Positions 8,703-16,984 of a DNA stretch of 64,000 nucleotides are shown here, in pieces. The notes beneath the pieces were generated by a model. It was not told the DNA's origin. It saw only the letters and a program-made list of their open reading frames with translations, and made no database searches. Numbering within the stretch: the first letter of the stretch is position 1; every line of letters starts with the position of its first letter. A program made the position numbers and the translations under genes. Source of the stretch: Selenomonas sp. AB3002 (lineage in GTDB: Bacteria > Bacillota > Negativicutes > Selenomonadales > Selenomonadaceae); the NCBI RefSeq assembly GCF_000702545.1, contig NZ_JNIO01000008.1, positions 310,001 to 374,000 on the forward strand, in the 5' to 3' direction.

Positions 8703-10323
8703 AGCGGAATAATTTCTTATTCATATTGATAATCTCACCCATGAGCATCTTACCCCGTATATCCGGGTGCAGCCCGTCGATGGCGAAGCCGGTGTCCATT
8801 TGCTGGCCTGCGGCATCGTAGAAGTATGGCTCCAGGTCTATGTAGTAATCCTGCTGGCGGATCCAGCTGTTGACCTGGGTGAGCTTCATACGCCATTGGG
8901 GGTCGGTGTCCGTGTGGAAGGCGTACTTGATGTTGCCGGGATTGATGGGCATGAGGGTCATGAAGATGGGACGGATGTCGTGGGAGCGGCATTTCCGCTT
9001 GATTTCCTCAAGGTCATTGATAATATCCTGCGGTGAGATTTCTGGGGCTCTCAGACTGTTGGAGCCGGTGAGCACCAGGAGATTCAGGGGATGCAGGGGC
9101 AATACGTCTGTATCGAAACGCTCCTTGGTGGTAGTGGAGGTGTCTCCGCTTCTGCCAAGGTTCAGGCAGGGGAAGTCCAGATAGGTGGTGTAGCTGTACT
9201 CCAGGGAAGCGGGGGAGTAGGAGATGGCCCCGCCCCCGTGGGTGATGCTGTCACCCAGGACAGCGGTCTGTACCCGCTTATCCCGCTGGGGCATGGTGAA
9301 CTTGGCGGTGTCTGACCAGGTGCCGATGATATTGTTGTTGGCATCCAGGGCCCGTACCCGCCAGTAGTATTCTCCTGCATAGGGGCGGGCGTATTCGTCG
9401 TAGCAGGTGTTGGCAGAGTCCACAATGCGGCTCCATACCCGTCCTTTGTCCGGCTGGGTGCCATGCTCCTCTGCCGGAGGGGCGGTCATAAGCTCCACCT
9501 CATAGTGCATGATGTCGTGGAGGGGAATCCACTGGTACACGGGGTAGATGGGCTGCTGGAAGTCGGGCATCTGGTCAAAGGTATTCAAGAGAGGTGCCTG
9601 GGGCATGGGCAGGGAGGAGTCGATATAGATGGGTTCTGACTTGGAAAAGACTCCGATGGGCTGCAGATGGAGATCAAGAGCCCTGGCCCGCCAGTAAATC
9701 ACCTGCCTGTTGGCATAGGGCCTGAGGTCTGCCTGCCAGCCATTGGTATAGACCTTGCGTGTTATGTAAAGCTGGGAAGCTTTGTCCGGCTGTATGCCTC
9801 CTTCCTGGGCGGGAGGGGCAGACAGCAGCTCTACCTCGTAGCACACCGCATCCGGGACTGTGTGCCAGACCAGGAAGGGCATGAGGCTGGCTGGTTTTTC
9901 CTTGGTATAATGGAAGATGGGGACGGGGGCAGACTCCGGACGGGTGGCGGCATAGTTAGGGTTGGCAATGGGAGCGGAAGGCTCTGTCAGCTGGCCGAAC
10001 ATGCCGTAAGCCGTCACACGGTAGTACATGGGGATAGCAGAGCGTGGCACTTCGTAGGAATCATTGAAGGTGAATTCTCCCAGGAAGAAGTGCAGGTCAG
10101 GCTCATTGGCTACCAGTCCCGTGGTCTTGGAATATGTCTCGATGCGGTAGAAGCAGGGATAAGGCAGGCGCTCCCAGGACAGCACCAGATGTCCGTCCGT
10201 CTCCTTGAAGGCAGCAACAAGGGTCTTCTGCTGCAGTCCCAAAACGTCAGTCTTTTCCGCTACGAAAATAGACAAAAGGGTAAATGAGAGTATAATGATG
10301 GCAAAAAGCAAAAATTTCTTCAT
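8701..10323 (-). CDS. Secreted or membrane-anchored SGNH/GDSL hydrolase with fibronectin-like repeats
   Basis: A 540-residue protein starting with a lysine-containing signal or anchor (MKKFLLFAIIILSFTLLSIFV). The middle holds two or three beta-sandwich, fibronectin-III-like units. Two of them share the unusual loop APPA-E-G-QPDK (near residues 170 and 285), a sign of internal duplication. The C-terminal ~190 residues are an SGNH hydrolase: block I GDSITHGGG, block II NLGRSGDTS, block III TGSNS, and block V DGLHPD carrying the catalytic Asp-His pair. Such enzymes remove acyl groups from polysaccharides or lipids in the envelope. The start is ATG with a poor spacer. The gene is divergent from cobO. 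The substrate is unknown; a glycan O-acetyl group is a reasonable guess. Confidence 0.85.
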   Translation of the reverse strand: MKKFLLFAIIILSFTLLSIFVAEKTDVLGLQQKTLVAAFKETDGHLVLSWERLPYPCFYRIETYSKTTGLVANEPDLHFFLGEFTFNDSYEVPRSAIPMYYRVTAYGMFGQLTEPSAPIANPNYAATRPESAPVPIFHYTKEKPASLMPFLVWHTVPDAVCYEVELLSAPPAQEGGIQPDKASQLYITRKVYTNGWQADLRPYANRQVIYWRARALDLHLQPIGVFSKSEPIYIDSSLPMPQAPLLNTFDQMPDFQQPIYPVYQWIPLHDIMHYEVELMTAPPAEEHGTQPDKGRVWSRIVDSANTCYDEYARPYAGEYYWRVRALDANNNIIGTWSDTAKFTMPQRDKRVQTAVLGDSITHGGGAISYSPASLEYSYTTYLDFPCLNLGRSGDTSTTTKERFDTDVLPLHPLNLLVLTGSNSLRAPEISPQDIINDLEEIKRKCRSHDIRPIFMTLMPINPGNIKYAFHTDTDPQWRMKLTQVNSWIRQQDYYIDLEPYFYDAAGQQMDTGFAIDGLHPDIRGKMLMGEIINMNKKLFR

Positions 10324-10347
10324 AAACCTACCGGCTCTTAAAGGATT

Positions 10348-10366
10348 TTCCCTGAATTGTAGGGAA
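10348..10366. promoter_or_regulatory. Inverted repeat in the divergent 8701/cobO intergenic region
   Basis: TTCCCT-7-AGGGAA lies between the divergent starts, partly over a possible cobO -35 (TTGTAG, with TATCAT 16 bases downstream). It could be an operator or a small hairpin in either leader. No cobalamin riboswitch core is visible here. Confidence 0.3.
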
Positions 10367-10403
10367 TAGTTAATAGTATATCATAAAACAGAGGTGTTGC
10401 GAA

Positions 10404-10943
10404 ATGGAAAAGCATGGTTTGATAATGGTACATACCGGTGATGGCAAAGGCAAGACTACGGCGGCTCTGGGGCTGGCCATGAGAGCCTGGGGGGATGGGC
10501 TGAGAGTCCTTATCCTGCAGTTCATCAAGGGTGGCTGGAACTATGGGGAGCTGAAGACTATCGAGGAACTTGGCAAACTCTCTGAGGGACGCATCCGGGT
10601 AGAGCAGTGCGGCAAGGGCTTCACCAATACGGGCAAGGTCAGTATGGAGGAACATAAGGCTGCTGCCCATGAAGCCCTGGCAAAGGCTGAGGACGCCTTG
10701 ACTAATGGCCAGTGGGATCTGGTCATCCTCGATGAGATGAATTATGCGGTGAAGTATGAGCTGGTGACCGAGGAGGAGATGATGGCTCTCCTGGACAAGA
10801 AGCCAGCCGACCTCCATGTGGTGCTGACAGGCCGGGATGCCTGTGAGAAGCTGATTGAGCGGGCTGATCTGGTGACGGAGATGCATCTGGTGAAGCATCC
10901 TTATGACCAGGGGGTGAAGGCTCAGAAGGGCATTGAGTTCTGA
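10404..10943 (+). CDS. cobO: Cob(I)yrinic acid a,c-diamide adenosyltransferase
   Basis: A 179-residue CobO/BtuR-type ATP:corrinoid adenosyltransferase. It transfers the 5'-deoxyadenosyl group of ATP to the reduced cobalt of corrinoids, giving the adenosylated coenzyme. It has the P-loop TGDGKGKTTAALGLAMRAWG near residue 11, the LQFIKGGWNYGE segment, the conserved WDLVILDEMNYA Walker B-like strand and the VVLTGR motif near 140. The full expected length is present. No other cobalamin biosynthesis gene adjoins it, but a PduX-type kinase for the corrinoid nucleotide loop is found at 31.8 kb, so the organism handles corrinoids. It is expressed alone, with a terminator directly behind the stop. Confidence 0.95.
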   Translation: MEKHGLIMVHTGDGKGKTTAALGLAMRAWGDGLRVLILQFIKGGWNYGELKTIEELGKLSEGRIRVEQCGKGFTNTGKVSMEEHKAAAHEALAKAEDALTNGQWDLVILDEMNYAVKYELVTEEEMMALLDKKPADLHVVLTGRDACEKLIERADLVTEMHLVKHPYDQGVKAQKGIEF

Positions 10944-10970
10944 GCAGGGGGCTTTTGCCCTTGCATTTTT
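10944..10970 (+). terminator. Intrinsic terminator of cobO
   Basis: GCAGGGGGC-TTTT-GCCCTTGC forms a short GC-rich stem with one bulge, followed by ATTTTTG. Confidence 0.65.
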
Positions 10971-11036
10971 GTCCATAAAGTTGTAAACTTGTAACATCTT
11001 GCTGTACATTTGTGTACTATTTCAGAAGGAGGAACC

Positions 11037-11075
11037 ATGAGTTCCTGCCCGGTTAGGAGAGCTGATACTTTATGA
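11037..11075 (+). CDS. Short upstream ORF coupled to ilvD
   Basis: A 12-codon frame, [12 protein letters not shown], begins at ATG 11037 just after a strong AGAAGGAGGAACC ribosome binding site. Its TGA stop overlaps the ilvD start in an ATGA arrangement. The better ribosome binding site belongs to this ORF, not to ilvD, so ilvD may be translated mainly by coupling. It has only one valine and one leucine, so it is not a classic branched-chain attenuator peptide. It could also simply be chance. Confidence 0.4.
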   Translation: MSSCPVRRADTL

Positions 11076-12724
11076 GAAGCGACGTTGTCAAGAAAGGGGC
11101 CACCCGCTGTGCCCACCGTTCCCTGTTCAATGCTTTGGGCTTCGGTCCTGAGGACCTGCAGAAACCTTTGATTGGTGTCTGCAATTCCTTCAATGAGGTG
11201 ATTCCCGGTCACATGGGGCTGAAGGAGATCACTGAGGCGGCCAAGCTGGGGGTGGCCGCTGCTGGCGGCACTCCCATGGAATTCCCAGCTATCGGTGTTT
11301 GTGACGGCATTGCCATGGGCCACACGGGCATGAAGTATTCTCTGGCCAGCCGCGAGCTTATCGCTGACTCCATCGAGGCTGTGGCTATGGCTTCGGGCTT
11401 TGACGGCCTGGTGCTCATTCCCAACTGCGACAAGGTGGTGCCGGGCATGCTGATGGCGGCTGCCCGCCTGAACATTCCTGCCGTAGTGGTATCTGGCGGC
11501 CCCATGCTGCCGGGACGCTACAAGGGACGGGATATCAGCGTCAGCCAGTCCTTTGAGGCAGCAGGCAAGTTCGCTGCCGGGGAAATGGATGAGGCTGCCA
11601 TGACTGATTTGGAAGCTCATGCCTGCCCTGGCTGCGGTTCCTGCGCCGGTCTCTTCACCGCCAACACCATGAACAGCCTTACAGAAGTGCTGGGCATGGG
11701 CCTGCCGGGCAACGGCACCATTCCCGCCGCCTACAGCGGCCAGCGCCGCCTCCTGGCTAAACGGGCCGGGGCTGCGGTGATGGAAATGATCAAGAAGAAT
11801 GTCTGCCCCCGTGATATCCTCACTAAGGAAGCCTTTGAGAATGCCATCACTGTGGATATGGCTATCGGCGGTTCTTCCAACACGGTGCTGCACCTCACGG
11901 CCATTGCCCATGAGGCAGGCATCGAGATTCCTGCGCCCCTCTTTGACGAAATCAGCCGCCGCACTCCCTATATCGCCAAGCTGAGCCCGGCAGGCACGCA
12001 CCACATGACCGACCTCAACGAGGCTGGCGGCATTCCTGCTGTCATGCATGAGCTGTCCAAGAAGGGCCTTATCCATGAAGAGGCGCTTACAGTCACGGGT
12101 ACTGTGGCAGACCGCATCAAGCATGCGGAAGTCCTCGACAGGAATGTGATCCATTCCGTGGAGGAGCCTTACCGCAAGGAAGGCGGCATTGCCATCCTGC
12201 AGGGCAACCTGGCTCCTGACTATGCAGTGGTGAAGGCTTCTGCTGTGGCAGAGGATATGCTGGTGTATGAGGGCACTGCCAAGTGCTACAACTCCGAGGA
12301 ATCTGCCTGCAAGGCCATCATGGAAGGCGAGATCAAGGACGGCAATGTGGTGGTCATCCGCTACGAAGGCCCCAAGGGCGGCCCGGGTATGCAGGAAATG
12401 CTGAACCCCACGGCAGTCATCACGGGCATGGGGCTCAAGGTGGGTCTCATCACCGACGGCCGCTTCAGCGGCGCCAGCCAGGGGGCCTGCATCGGCCATA
12501 TTTCCCCGGAAGCCATGGCAGGCGGTCCCATCGCCCTCATCGAGGACGGGGATGTCATCTCCATTGATATTCCGGGTCGCAAGCTGGAACTGAAGGTCAG
12601 CGAAGAAGAACTGGCCAAGAGGAAAGCTGAGTGGAAGCAGCCCGAGCCGAAGATCAAGACCGGCTACCTGGCACGCTACGCCAAGCTCACCACTTCCGCC
12701 AGCACCGGGGCAGTGGTAGAATAA
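11072..12724 (+). CDS. ilvD: Dihydroxy-acid dehydratase
   Basis: A 550-residue IlvD/Edd-family Fe-S dehydratase that converts 2,3-dihydroxy-isovalerate and its methylvalerate homologue to the 2-keto acids of valine, isoleucine and leucine synthesis. The family motifs are complete: [13 protein letters not shown] near residue 35, the cluster cysteines in PNCDK (about 115) and [11 protein letters not shown] (about 180-190), [10 protein letters not shown], and the C-terminal [12 protein letters not shown]. Length is normal for the family. The gene stands alone here, apart from the short upstream ORF that overlaps its start, and ends in a good terminator. Codon use is GC-rich like other housekeeping genes in the window. 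Confidence 0.97.
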   Translation: MRSDVVKKGATRCAHRSLFNALGFGPEDLQKPLIGVCNSFNEVIPGHMGLKEITEAAKLGVAAAGGTPMEFPAIGVCDGIAMGHTGMKYSLASRELIADSIEAVAMASGFDGLVLIPNCDKVVPGMLMAAARLNIPAVVVSGGPMLPGRYKGRDISVSQSFEAAGKFAAGEMDEAAMTDLEAHACPGCGSCAGLFTANTMNSLTEVLGMGLPGNGTIPAAYSGQRRLLAKRAGAAVMEMIKKNVCPRDILTKEAFENAITVDMAIGGSSNTVLHLTAIAHEAGIEIPAPLFDEISRRTPYIAKLSPAGTHHMTDLNEAGGIPAVMHELSKKGLIHEEALTVTGTVADRIKHAEVLDRNVIHSVEEPYRKEGGIAILQGNLAPDYAVVKASAVAEDMLVYEGTAKCYNSEESACKAIMEGEIKDGNVVVIRYEGPKGGPGMQEMLNPTAVITGMGLKVGLITDGRFSGASQGACIGHISPEAMAGGPIALIEDGDVISIDIPGRKLELKVSEEELAKRKAEWKQPEPKIKTGYLARYAKLTTSASTGAVVE

Positions 12725-12742
12725 TTTTTATATTGGACTCGG

Positions 12743-12777
12743 CAGTCAGCAAATTCAGCTGGCTGCTGATTTTTTTG
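12743..12777 (+). terminator. Intrinsic terminator of ilvD
   Basis: CAGTCAGC pairs with GCTGGCTG around a 7-base loop and is followed by CTGA and a run of seven T. Confidence 0.8.
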
Positions 12778-12798
12778 TGCTTTGAAGCACACCAAACC

Positions 12799-12827
12799 TT
12801 GTTTTTATTTATGTCATTAGCTATAAT
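12799..12827 (+). promoter_or_regulatory. Promoter for trmL-murB
   Basis: TTGTTT at 12799-12804 and TATAAT at 12822-12827 with a 17-base spacer, 33 bases before the trmL start. Confidence 0.6.
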
Positions 12828-12860
12828 GACAAAGTCAGACGAAAACTAGAGGTGACATTT

Positions 12861-13343
12861 GTGCATATCGTACTTATAGAGCCGGAGATTCCCGGCAATA
12901 CGGGCAATATCGCCCGCCTTTGTGCCGCTACCGGCATTGAGCTGCATCTGGTGAAGCCCCTGGGCTTTGAGATAGATGACAAGCATCTGAAAAGGGCGGG
13001 ACTTGATTACTGGCATCTAGTGAAGGTCCATGTCCATGAGAACTTTGACGAGGTGCTGGAAAAATATGCGGGGCATAATTTCCACTACTGTTCCACCAAG
13101 GCACCACGTGCCCATAGCGAAGCCAGCTATGCAGAGGATGATTTGATTATCCTGGGCAAGGAAACGGCGGGGATTCCTGAGGAAATCCTGCAGGAGCATT
13201 GGGAAGAATGTGTGCGCATACCCATGATAGCAGATGCCCGCTCCTTGAACTTGGGCAATTCTGCCGCCATTGTAGCTTATGAGGCCTTGCGCCAGCTTGG
13301 TTTTCCGGGACTTTCTGAGACAGGTCCGGGACTTCATATTTGA
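12861..13343 (+). CDS. trmL: tRNA (cytidine/uridine-34-2'-O)-methyltransferase
   Basis: A SpoU-family trefoil-knot methyltransferase of about 160 residues. TrmL uses S-adenosylmethionine to methylate the ribose of the wobble nucleotide 34 in certain leucine tRNAs. The motifs are EPEIPGNTGNIARLCAATG at the N-terminus (motif 1 with the catalytic Arg and Asn region), LGKETAGIP (motif 2) and the knot IPMIADARSLNLGNSAAIVAYEALRQ (motif 3). The start is probably GTG 12861, shortly after AGAGGTG; GTG 12852 would be the longer option. It is followed after 19 bases by murB, forming a two-gene operon. Confidence 0.93.
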   Translation: MHIVLIEPEIPGNTGNIARLCAATGIELHLVKPLGFEIDDKHLKRAGLDYWHLVKVHVHENFDEVLEKYAGHNFHYCSTKAPRAHSEASYAEDDLIILGKETAGIPEEILQEHWEECVRIPMIADARSLNLGNSAAIVAYEALRQLGFPGLSETGPGLHI

Positions 13344-13362
13344 TAAGGGGAAGTTTTAGCAA

Positions 13363-14280
13363 ATGAGAATCAGCGAAGAATTTATCAGGGACTGCCGCGC
13401 TTTCCTGCAGGCAGACCAGCTGCTTTTAGAGGAACCTATGAGCCGTCAGACTACCTTTGAGATTGGCGGCCCTGCCGACTGCCTGATTTTTCCTCAGACC
13501 ATAGAGGAAGTCTGCCGGGTGGTTGCCTTGGTGCGGGAATATGACCTGCCTTTGACTGTTTTAGGGAACGGTTCCAACCTGCTGGTGCGGGATGGGGGCA
13601 TCCGCGGCGTGGTGCTGAAGTTCAACGGTCCCATGTCTGAGATGCATCTGGAAGGCAATCATATCATTGCCGGAGCCGGAGCCCATCTGAAGGATGTCAG
13701 CGAGTTCGCTGCCAAGAGCGGCCTCACGGGACTGGAGTATGCCTGCGGCATTCCCGGCAGCATTGGCGGTGCTATCTTCATGAACGCCGGGGCCTATGGC
13801 GGGGAGACCAAGGATGTGGCGTACAGCGTCAAGGCCGTGGCCAAGGATGGCACGATGAAGACCTATAGCAAGGAGGAGCTTGACCTGGGCTACCGCCACA
13901 GCGTCTTCCAGGAGAACGGGGAGCTCATCTGTGAAGTGGAGCTGGCTCTGGAATCTGGTGACGAGGGGGAGATCCGCCAGGTCATGGCAGACTATACCCA
14001 GCGACGTGAAGCCAAGCAGCCTTTGGAAATGCCAAGTGCAGGTTCCACCTTCAAGCGCCCTGAGGGGTACTTTGCAGGCACCCTCATAGACCAGACGGGT
14101 CTCAAGGGCTTGCAGGTAGGCGGTGCCCAGGTATCTACCAAGCATGCAGGCTTCGTGGTGAATGCCGGCGGAGCCACTGCTGCCGATGTGCAGAACCTCA
14201 TCAAGGAAGTGCAGCGCCTGGTCTTTGAGAAGCACGGGGTAAAGCTTTATCCCGAGGTGCGTATGATAGGTGAAGATTGA
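13363..14280 (+). CDS. murB: UDP-N-acetylenolpyruvoylglucosamine reductase
   Basis: A 305-residue FAD enzyme that reduces UDP-GlcNAc-enolpyruvate to UDP-MurNAc with NADPH, the second committed step of peptidoglycan synthesis. FAD-binding motifs TTFEIGGPADCLIFPQ (about 28-44), LGNGSNLLVRDGG and GIPGSIGGAIFMNAGAYGGE are intact. The catalytic serine region GSTFKRP is present. The substrate loop has the short type II arrangement, as in Gram-positive MurB. The C-terminal VKLYPEVRMIGED carries the conserved glutamate. It is co-transcribed with trmL and closed by a terminator 22 bases after the stop. Confidence 0.96.
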   Translation: MRISEEFIRDCRAFLQADQLLLEEPMSRQTTFEIGGPADCLIFPQTIEEVCRVVALVREYDLPLTVLGNGSNLLVRDGGIRGVVLKFNGPMSEMHLEGNHIIAGAGAHLKDVSEFAAKSGLTGLEYACGIPGSIGGAIFMNAGAYGGETKDVAYSVKAVAKDGTMKTYSKEELDLGYRHSVFQENGELICEVELALESGDEGEIRQVMADYTQRREAKQPLEMPSAGSTFKRPEGYFAGTLIDQTGLKGLQVGGAQVSTKHAGFVVNAGGATAADVQNLIKEVQRLVFEKHGVKLYPEVRMIGED

Positions 14281-14302
14281 GGATTTAATTCCTTTAGAGT
14301 TG

Positions 14303-14332
14303 AAAGTCCTTCCCAAGTGGGAGGACTTTTTC
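14303..14332 (+). terminator. Intrinsic terminator of trmL-murB
   Basis: AAAGTCCTTCCC pairs with GGGAGGACTTT (one bulged T) around a 4-base loop, followed by TTTTCTGTTT. Confidence 0.85.
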
Positions 14333-14392
14333 TGTTTGCCAAGAATTAAAACAACATAGAAAACACTCTGATTGCAGAAGGGAGTGGCGGCT

Positions 14393-16009
14393 ATGCGTTT
14401 GGAATTCTGGGGAGCGGCCCATACGGTGACGGGGTCCTGCTATCTTTTGGAGAGCAGTGACAGGAGATACCTGATTGATTGCGGCATGTTCCAGGGAGCG
14501 CGGCGGGTCAGGCTGCTGAACTACAATGATTTTGCCTTCAATCCGGCAGACATAGATGCCGTGGTGCTGACCCATGCCCACGTGGACCACAGCGGCCTGA
14601 TACCAAAGCTGGTGCGGCAGGGCTTCAAGGGCACGGTGTATGCCACCAAGGCCACCTGTGACCTGGCCAAGATAATGTTGCCGGATTCAGCCCATATCCA
14701 GGAGTCTGATTCGCTGCTCATGAACCGCAAGAACGCCCGGCGGGGCCTGGAGCCAATGGAACCTCTCTATACCCTTGATGATGCAGCAGAGGCGCTGAAG
14801 CATTTTTCTCCGTGTCCTTATGATGCAGAGTGGGACCTGGCAGACAATATCAAGGTGAAATTCCGTGATGCTGGGCATATCATTGGTTCTGCCCTGGTGG
14901 AGATGTGGGTGACCGAAGGGGATAAGACCACCAAGCTGGTATTTTCCGGTGATCTGGGGCAGAATGACCAGCCTATTCTGCGTGACCCTTCTATCATAGA
15001 CGGGGCCGATTTCCTCATGGTAGAATCCACCTATGGCGACAGGCTACATCCCATTTACGACAAAGAGACCAGGCTGCTGGAAATCATCAATGACACCATG
15101 GACAGGGGAGGCAACCTGATTATCCCTGCCTTTGCCGTGGGGCGTACCCAGACTCTTTTGTACTACTTATACAATTTGTGGAGGGCGGGGCGGCTGGACA
15201 GCGATATTCCCATTGTGCTGGATAGTCCGCTGGCCATCAATGCCACGAGGATTTTCTTCCAGAATTACGAGAACTTTGATGAGGAATCACTGCAATTGAT
15301 TGGTCCGGACGGCAGTGTGCCGGAGTTCCCCCAGCTGCACCTCTGCGTGACTCCTGAGGAATCGCGGGCTCTGAATTCTTCCGAAGGTTCGGCCATCATA
15401 CTTTCTGCTTCGGGCATGGCCGATGCAGGCCGCGTGCTCCATCATCTGAAGCACAATCTCTGGCGCCCTGAGTCCACAGTGCTCTTTGCGGGCTATCAGG
15501 CAGAAGGGAGCCTGGGCCGCCGGCTGGTGGAAGGGCTGAAGCGTGTCAGGGTCATGGGAGAGGAAGTGGTGGTCAGGGCCAAGATTGAAATCATGAATGG
15601 CTTCTCGGCCCATGCGGACTCCAACCAGCTCATGAACTGGATTGCGGCCATTCAGAATCCCAAGCCTGCCAAGGTCTTTATTGTCCACGGCGAGGCTACT
15701 GCCCAGGAGGCATTGAAGACGCGCATACAGAAGGAGTGCGGGGAAGAGGTCTATATTCCCTTCCGGGGGGATGTGGCCAAGATCAGCGGCAGGGCTTCGG
15801 AAATCCAGTATTCCAATATACCGGAAGTTTCTACAGAGATGGAAATGGAGGAAGTGCTGAAGACCTTCGACGAAGATTACCGCCAGATGCGGCACAAGGT
15901 GCTCCAGTATGTCATTCGCCAGCCCAAGACCATGGACGGCATGGTGAAGGTATTGCAGAAACTCAGGAACTACATGAAGAAGCTGATGGCTTCTTACAAT
16001 ATTGGCTGA
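14393..16009 (+). CDS. Beta-CASP metallo-beta-lactamase-fold ribonuclease or RNA-processing exonuclease
   Basis: About 538 residues from ATG 14393 (AAGGGAG ribosome binding site; TTG 14372 is the longer option). The metallo-beta-lactamase core has THAHVDHSG (two-zinc motif 2) near residue 60, an aspartate/histidine pair in DAGHIIGSA, and FSGDLG. The inserted beta-CASP domain follows, with PAFAVGRTQ and LDSPLA, then the C-terminal Zn-dependent RNA-specificity part with SASGMADAGRVLHHL, FAGYQAEGSLGRRL, FSAHAD and the final VHGE. This order is typical of bacterial relatives of the CPSF73/Ysh1 family that act on RNA. A charged C-terminal tail (last ~60 residues) may bind a partner. The exact RNA target is unknown. 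Confidence 0.9.
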   Translation: MRLEFWGAAHTVTGSCYLLESSDRRYLIDCGMFQGARRVRLLNYNDFAFNPADIDAVVLTHAHVDHSGLIPKLVRQGFKGTVYATKATCDLAKIMLPDSAHIQESDSLLMNRKNARRGLEPMEPLYTLDDAAEALKHFSPCPYDAEWDLADNIKVKFRDAGHIIGSALVEMWVTEGDKTTKLVFSGDLGQNDQPILRDPSIIDGADFLMVESTYGDRLHPIYDKETRLLEIINDTMDRGGNLIIPAFAVGRTQTLLYYLYNLWRAGRLDSDIPIVLDSPLAINATRIFFQNYENFDEESLQLIGPDGSVPEFPQLHLCVTPEESRALNSSEGSAIILSASGMADAGRVLHHLKHNLWRPESTVLFAGYQAEGSLGRRLVEGLKRVRVMGEEVVVRAKIEIMNGFSAHADSNQLMNWIAAIQNPKPAKVFIVHGEATAQEALKTRIQKECGEEVYIPFRGDVAKISGRASEIQYSNIPEVSTEMEMEEVLKTFDEDYRQMRHKVLQYVIRQPKTMDGMVKVLQKLRNYMKKLMASYNIG

Positions 16010-16015
16010 ACTGTC

Positions 16016-16052
16016 GGGCAGCTCCCTAAAATCGGGAGCTGTCCTTGTTTTT
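16016..16052 (+). terminator. Intrinsic terminator of the beta-CASP gene
   Basis: GGGCAGCTCCC pairs with GGGAGCTGTCC around TAAAATC and is followed by TTGTTTTTG. Confidence 0.88.
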
Positions 16053-16123
16053 GTCTTGCCTGCAAAATAAAAAAATGTTACAATCATACGGATAATTGAC
16101 AGTATGCTATGGGAGGGAATAAA

Positions 16124-16849
16124 GTGCCTAACAAGGTAGATATATTGGGAGTGAACGTGGATTCGCTCACCATGCAGGAAGCAGTAGAGCAGGTGGAAAA
16201 ATTCATTGAGGCAGGGACGCCGGTGCTTATTGCCACTGCCAATGCGGAAATGCTCATGCGGGCTACTTACGACGAGGAACTGAAGGAAATCCTCAACGGG
16301 GCAGCTATGGTGACCCCGGATGGGGCAGGCACCGTATGGGCTGCCCATCATCTGGGCTTTGCCATGCCTGAGCGGGTGGCAGGCTACGACCTGGCTCAGA
16401 ATCTCATGGCAGAAGCCTCCCAGCGTGGGCAGAAGGTGTTTTTCTTCGGCTCTGCCCCGGGGGTGGCGGAAAAGGCCAAGGCCAAGGCAGAGCAGCTTTA
16501 TCCCGGCATCGAGATCTGCGGGGTAAGGAACGGCTACTTCAAGGAAGCTGACGAGCCGGCCATCATTGAAGAAATCAAGGCGGCCAAGCCGGATATCCTT
16601 CTGGCAGCTCTCGGCGTGCCCAAGCAGGAGAAGTGGCTCTGGAAATACAAGGATGAGCTGGGCGTACCTGTGTCCATTGGCGTGGGCGGCACCCTGGATG
16701 TCATGGCGGGAGTCATGAAGCGGGCACCCCGCTGGATGCAGAAGGCCAAGCTGGAGTGGCTTTTCCGCGGCATGCTCCAGCCCAAGCGGGCAGGCAGGCT
16801 TATGGCCCTGCCGAAGTTCGTGCTCAAGGTGCACGCATCGAAAAGGTAA
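16124..16849 (+). CDS. WecG/TagA/CpsF-family glycosyltransferase (GT26)
   Basis: About 241 residues from GTG 16124, which lies seven bases after GGGAGG; ATG 16109 would put the ribosome binding site inside the gene. Family motifs include DILGVNVDSLT, the NAEM segment after the first strand (IATANAEMLM), TPDGAGTVWAAHHLG (catalytic aspartate), GSAPGVAEKA, GYF, ALGVPKQEKW and GVGGTLDVMAG. GT26 enzymes add ManNAc or a related sugar to undecaprenyl-diphosphate-GlcNAc at the membrane, in teichoic acid, enterobacterial common antigen or capsule synthesis. Which acceptor is used here cannot be read from the sequence. The gene is alone, flanked by hairpins. Confidence 0.9.
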   Translation: MPNKVDILGVNVDSLTMQEAVEQVEKFIEAGTPVLIATANAEMLMRATYDEELKEILNGAAMVTPDGAGTVWAAHHLGFAMPERVAGYDLAQNLMAEASQRGQKVFFFGSAPGVAEKAKAKAEQLYPGIEICGVRNGYFKEADEPAIIEEIKAAKPDILLAALGVPKQEKWLWKYKDELGVPVSIGVGGTLDVMAGVMKRAPRWMQKAKLEWLFRGMLQPKRAGRLMALPKFVLKVHASKR

Positions 16850-16857
16850 TAAAACTA

Positions 16858-16906
16858 AACGCAGTTATTCAGATTTTGCCTATGGCAAAATCTGAACAAC
16901 TGCGTT
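16858..16906. terminator. Long inverted repeat after the GT26 gene
   Basis: Two 23-base arms, AACGCAGTTATTCAGATTTT plus GCC and a near-perfect complement with one mismatch, close on a 3-base loop. No T-run follows on the plus strand, so it is either a Rho-independent-like element of unusual form, an mRNA 3' stabiliser or a dispersed palindromic repeat. Confidence 0.55.
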
Positions 16907-16984
16907 ATAATCATTAGGTGGTTCATGGGGGAGTGGATTTCCTCATATAACTAACAACAATAATTCTGCTCAGGAGGTGGAGTC

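Noticed and set aside
10922-12499. Long minus-strand frame opposite ilvD
   Set aside because: Same effect of codon bias; the composition is unlike a real protein and it overlaps a certain gene fully.
15287-16834. 515-codon minus-strand frame spanning the beta-CASP and GT26 genes
   Set aside because: It crosses a terminator and two plus-strand genes with clear family motifs; no supporting signals.
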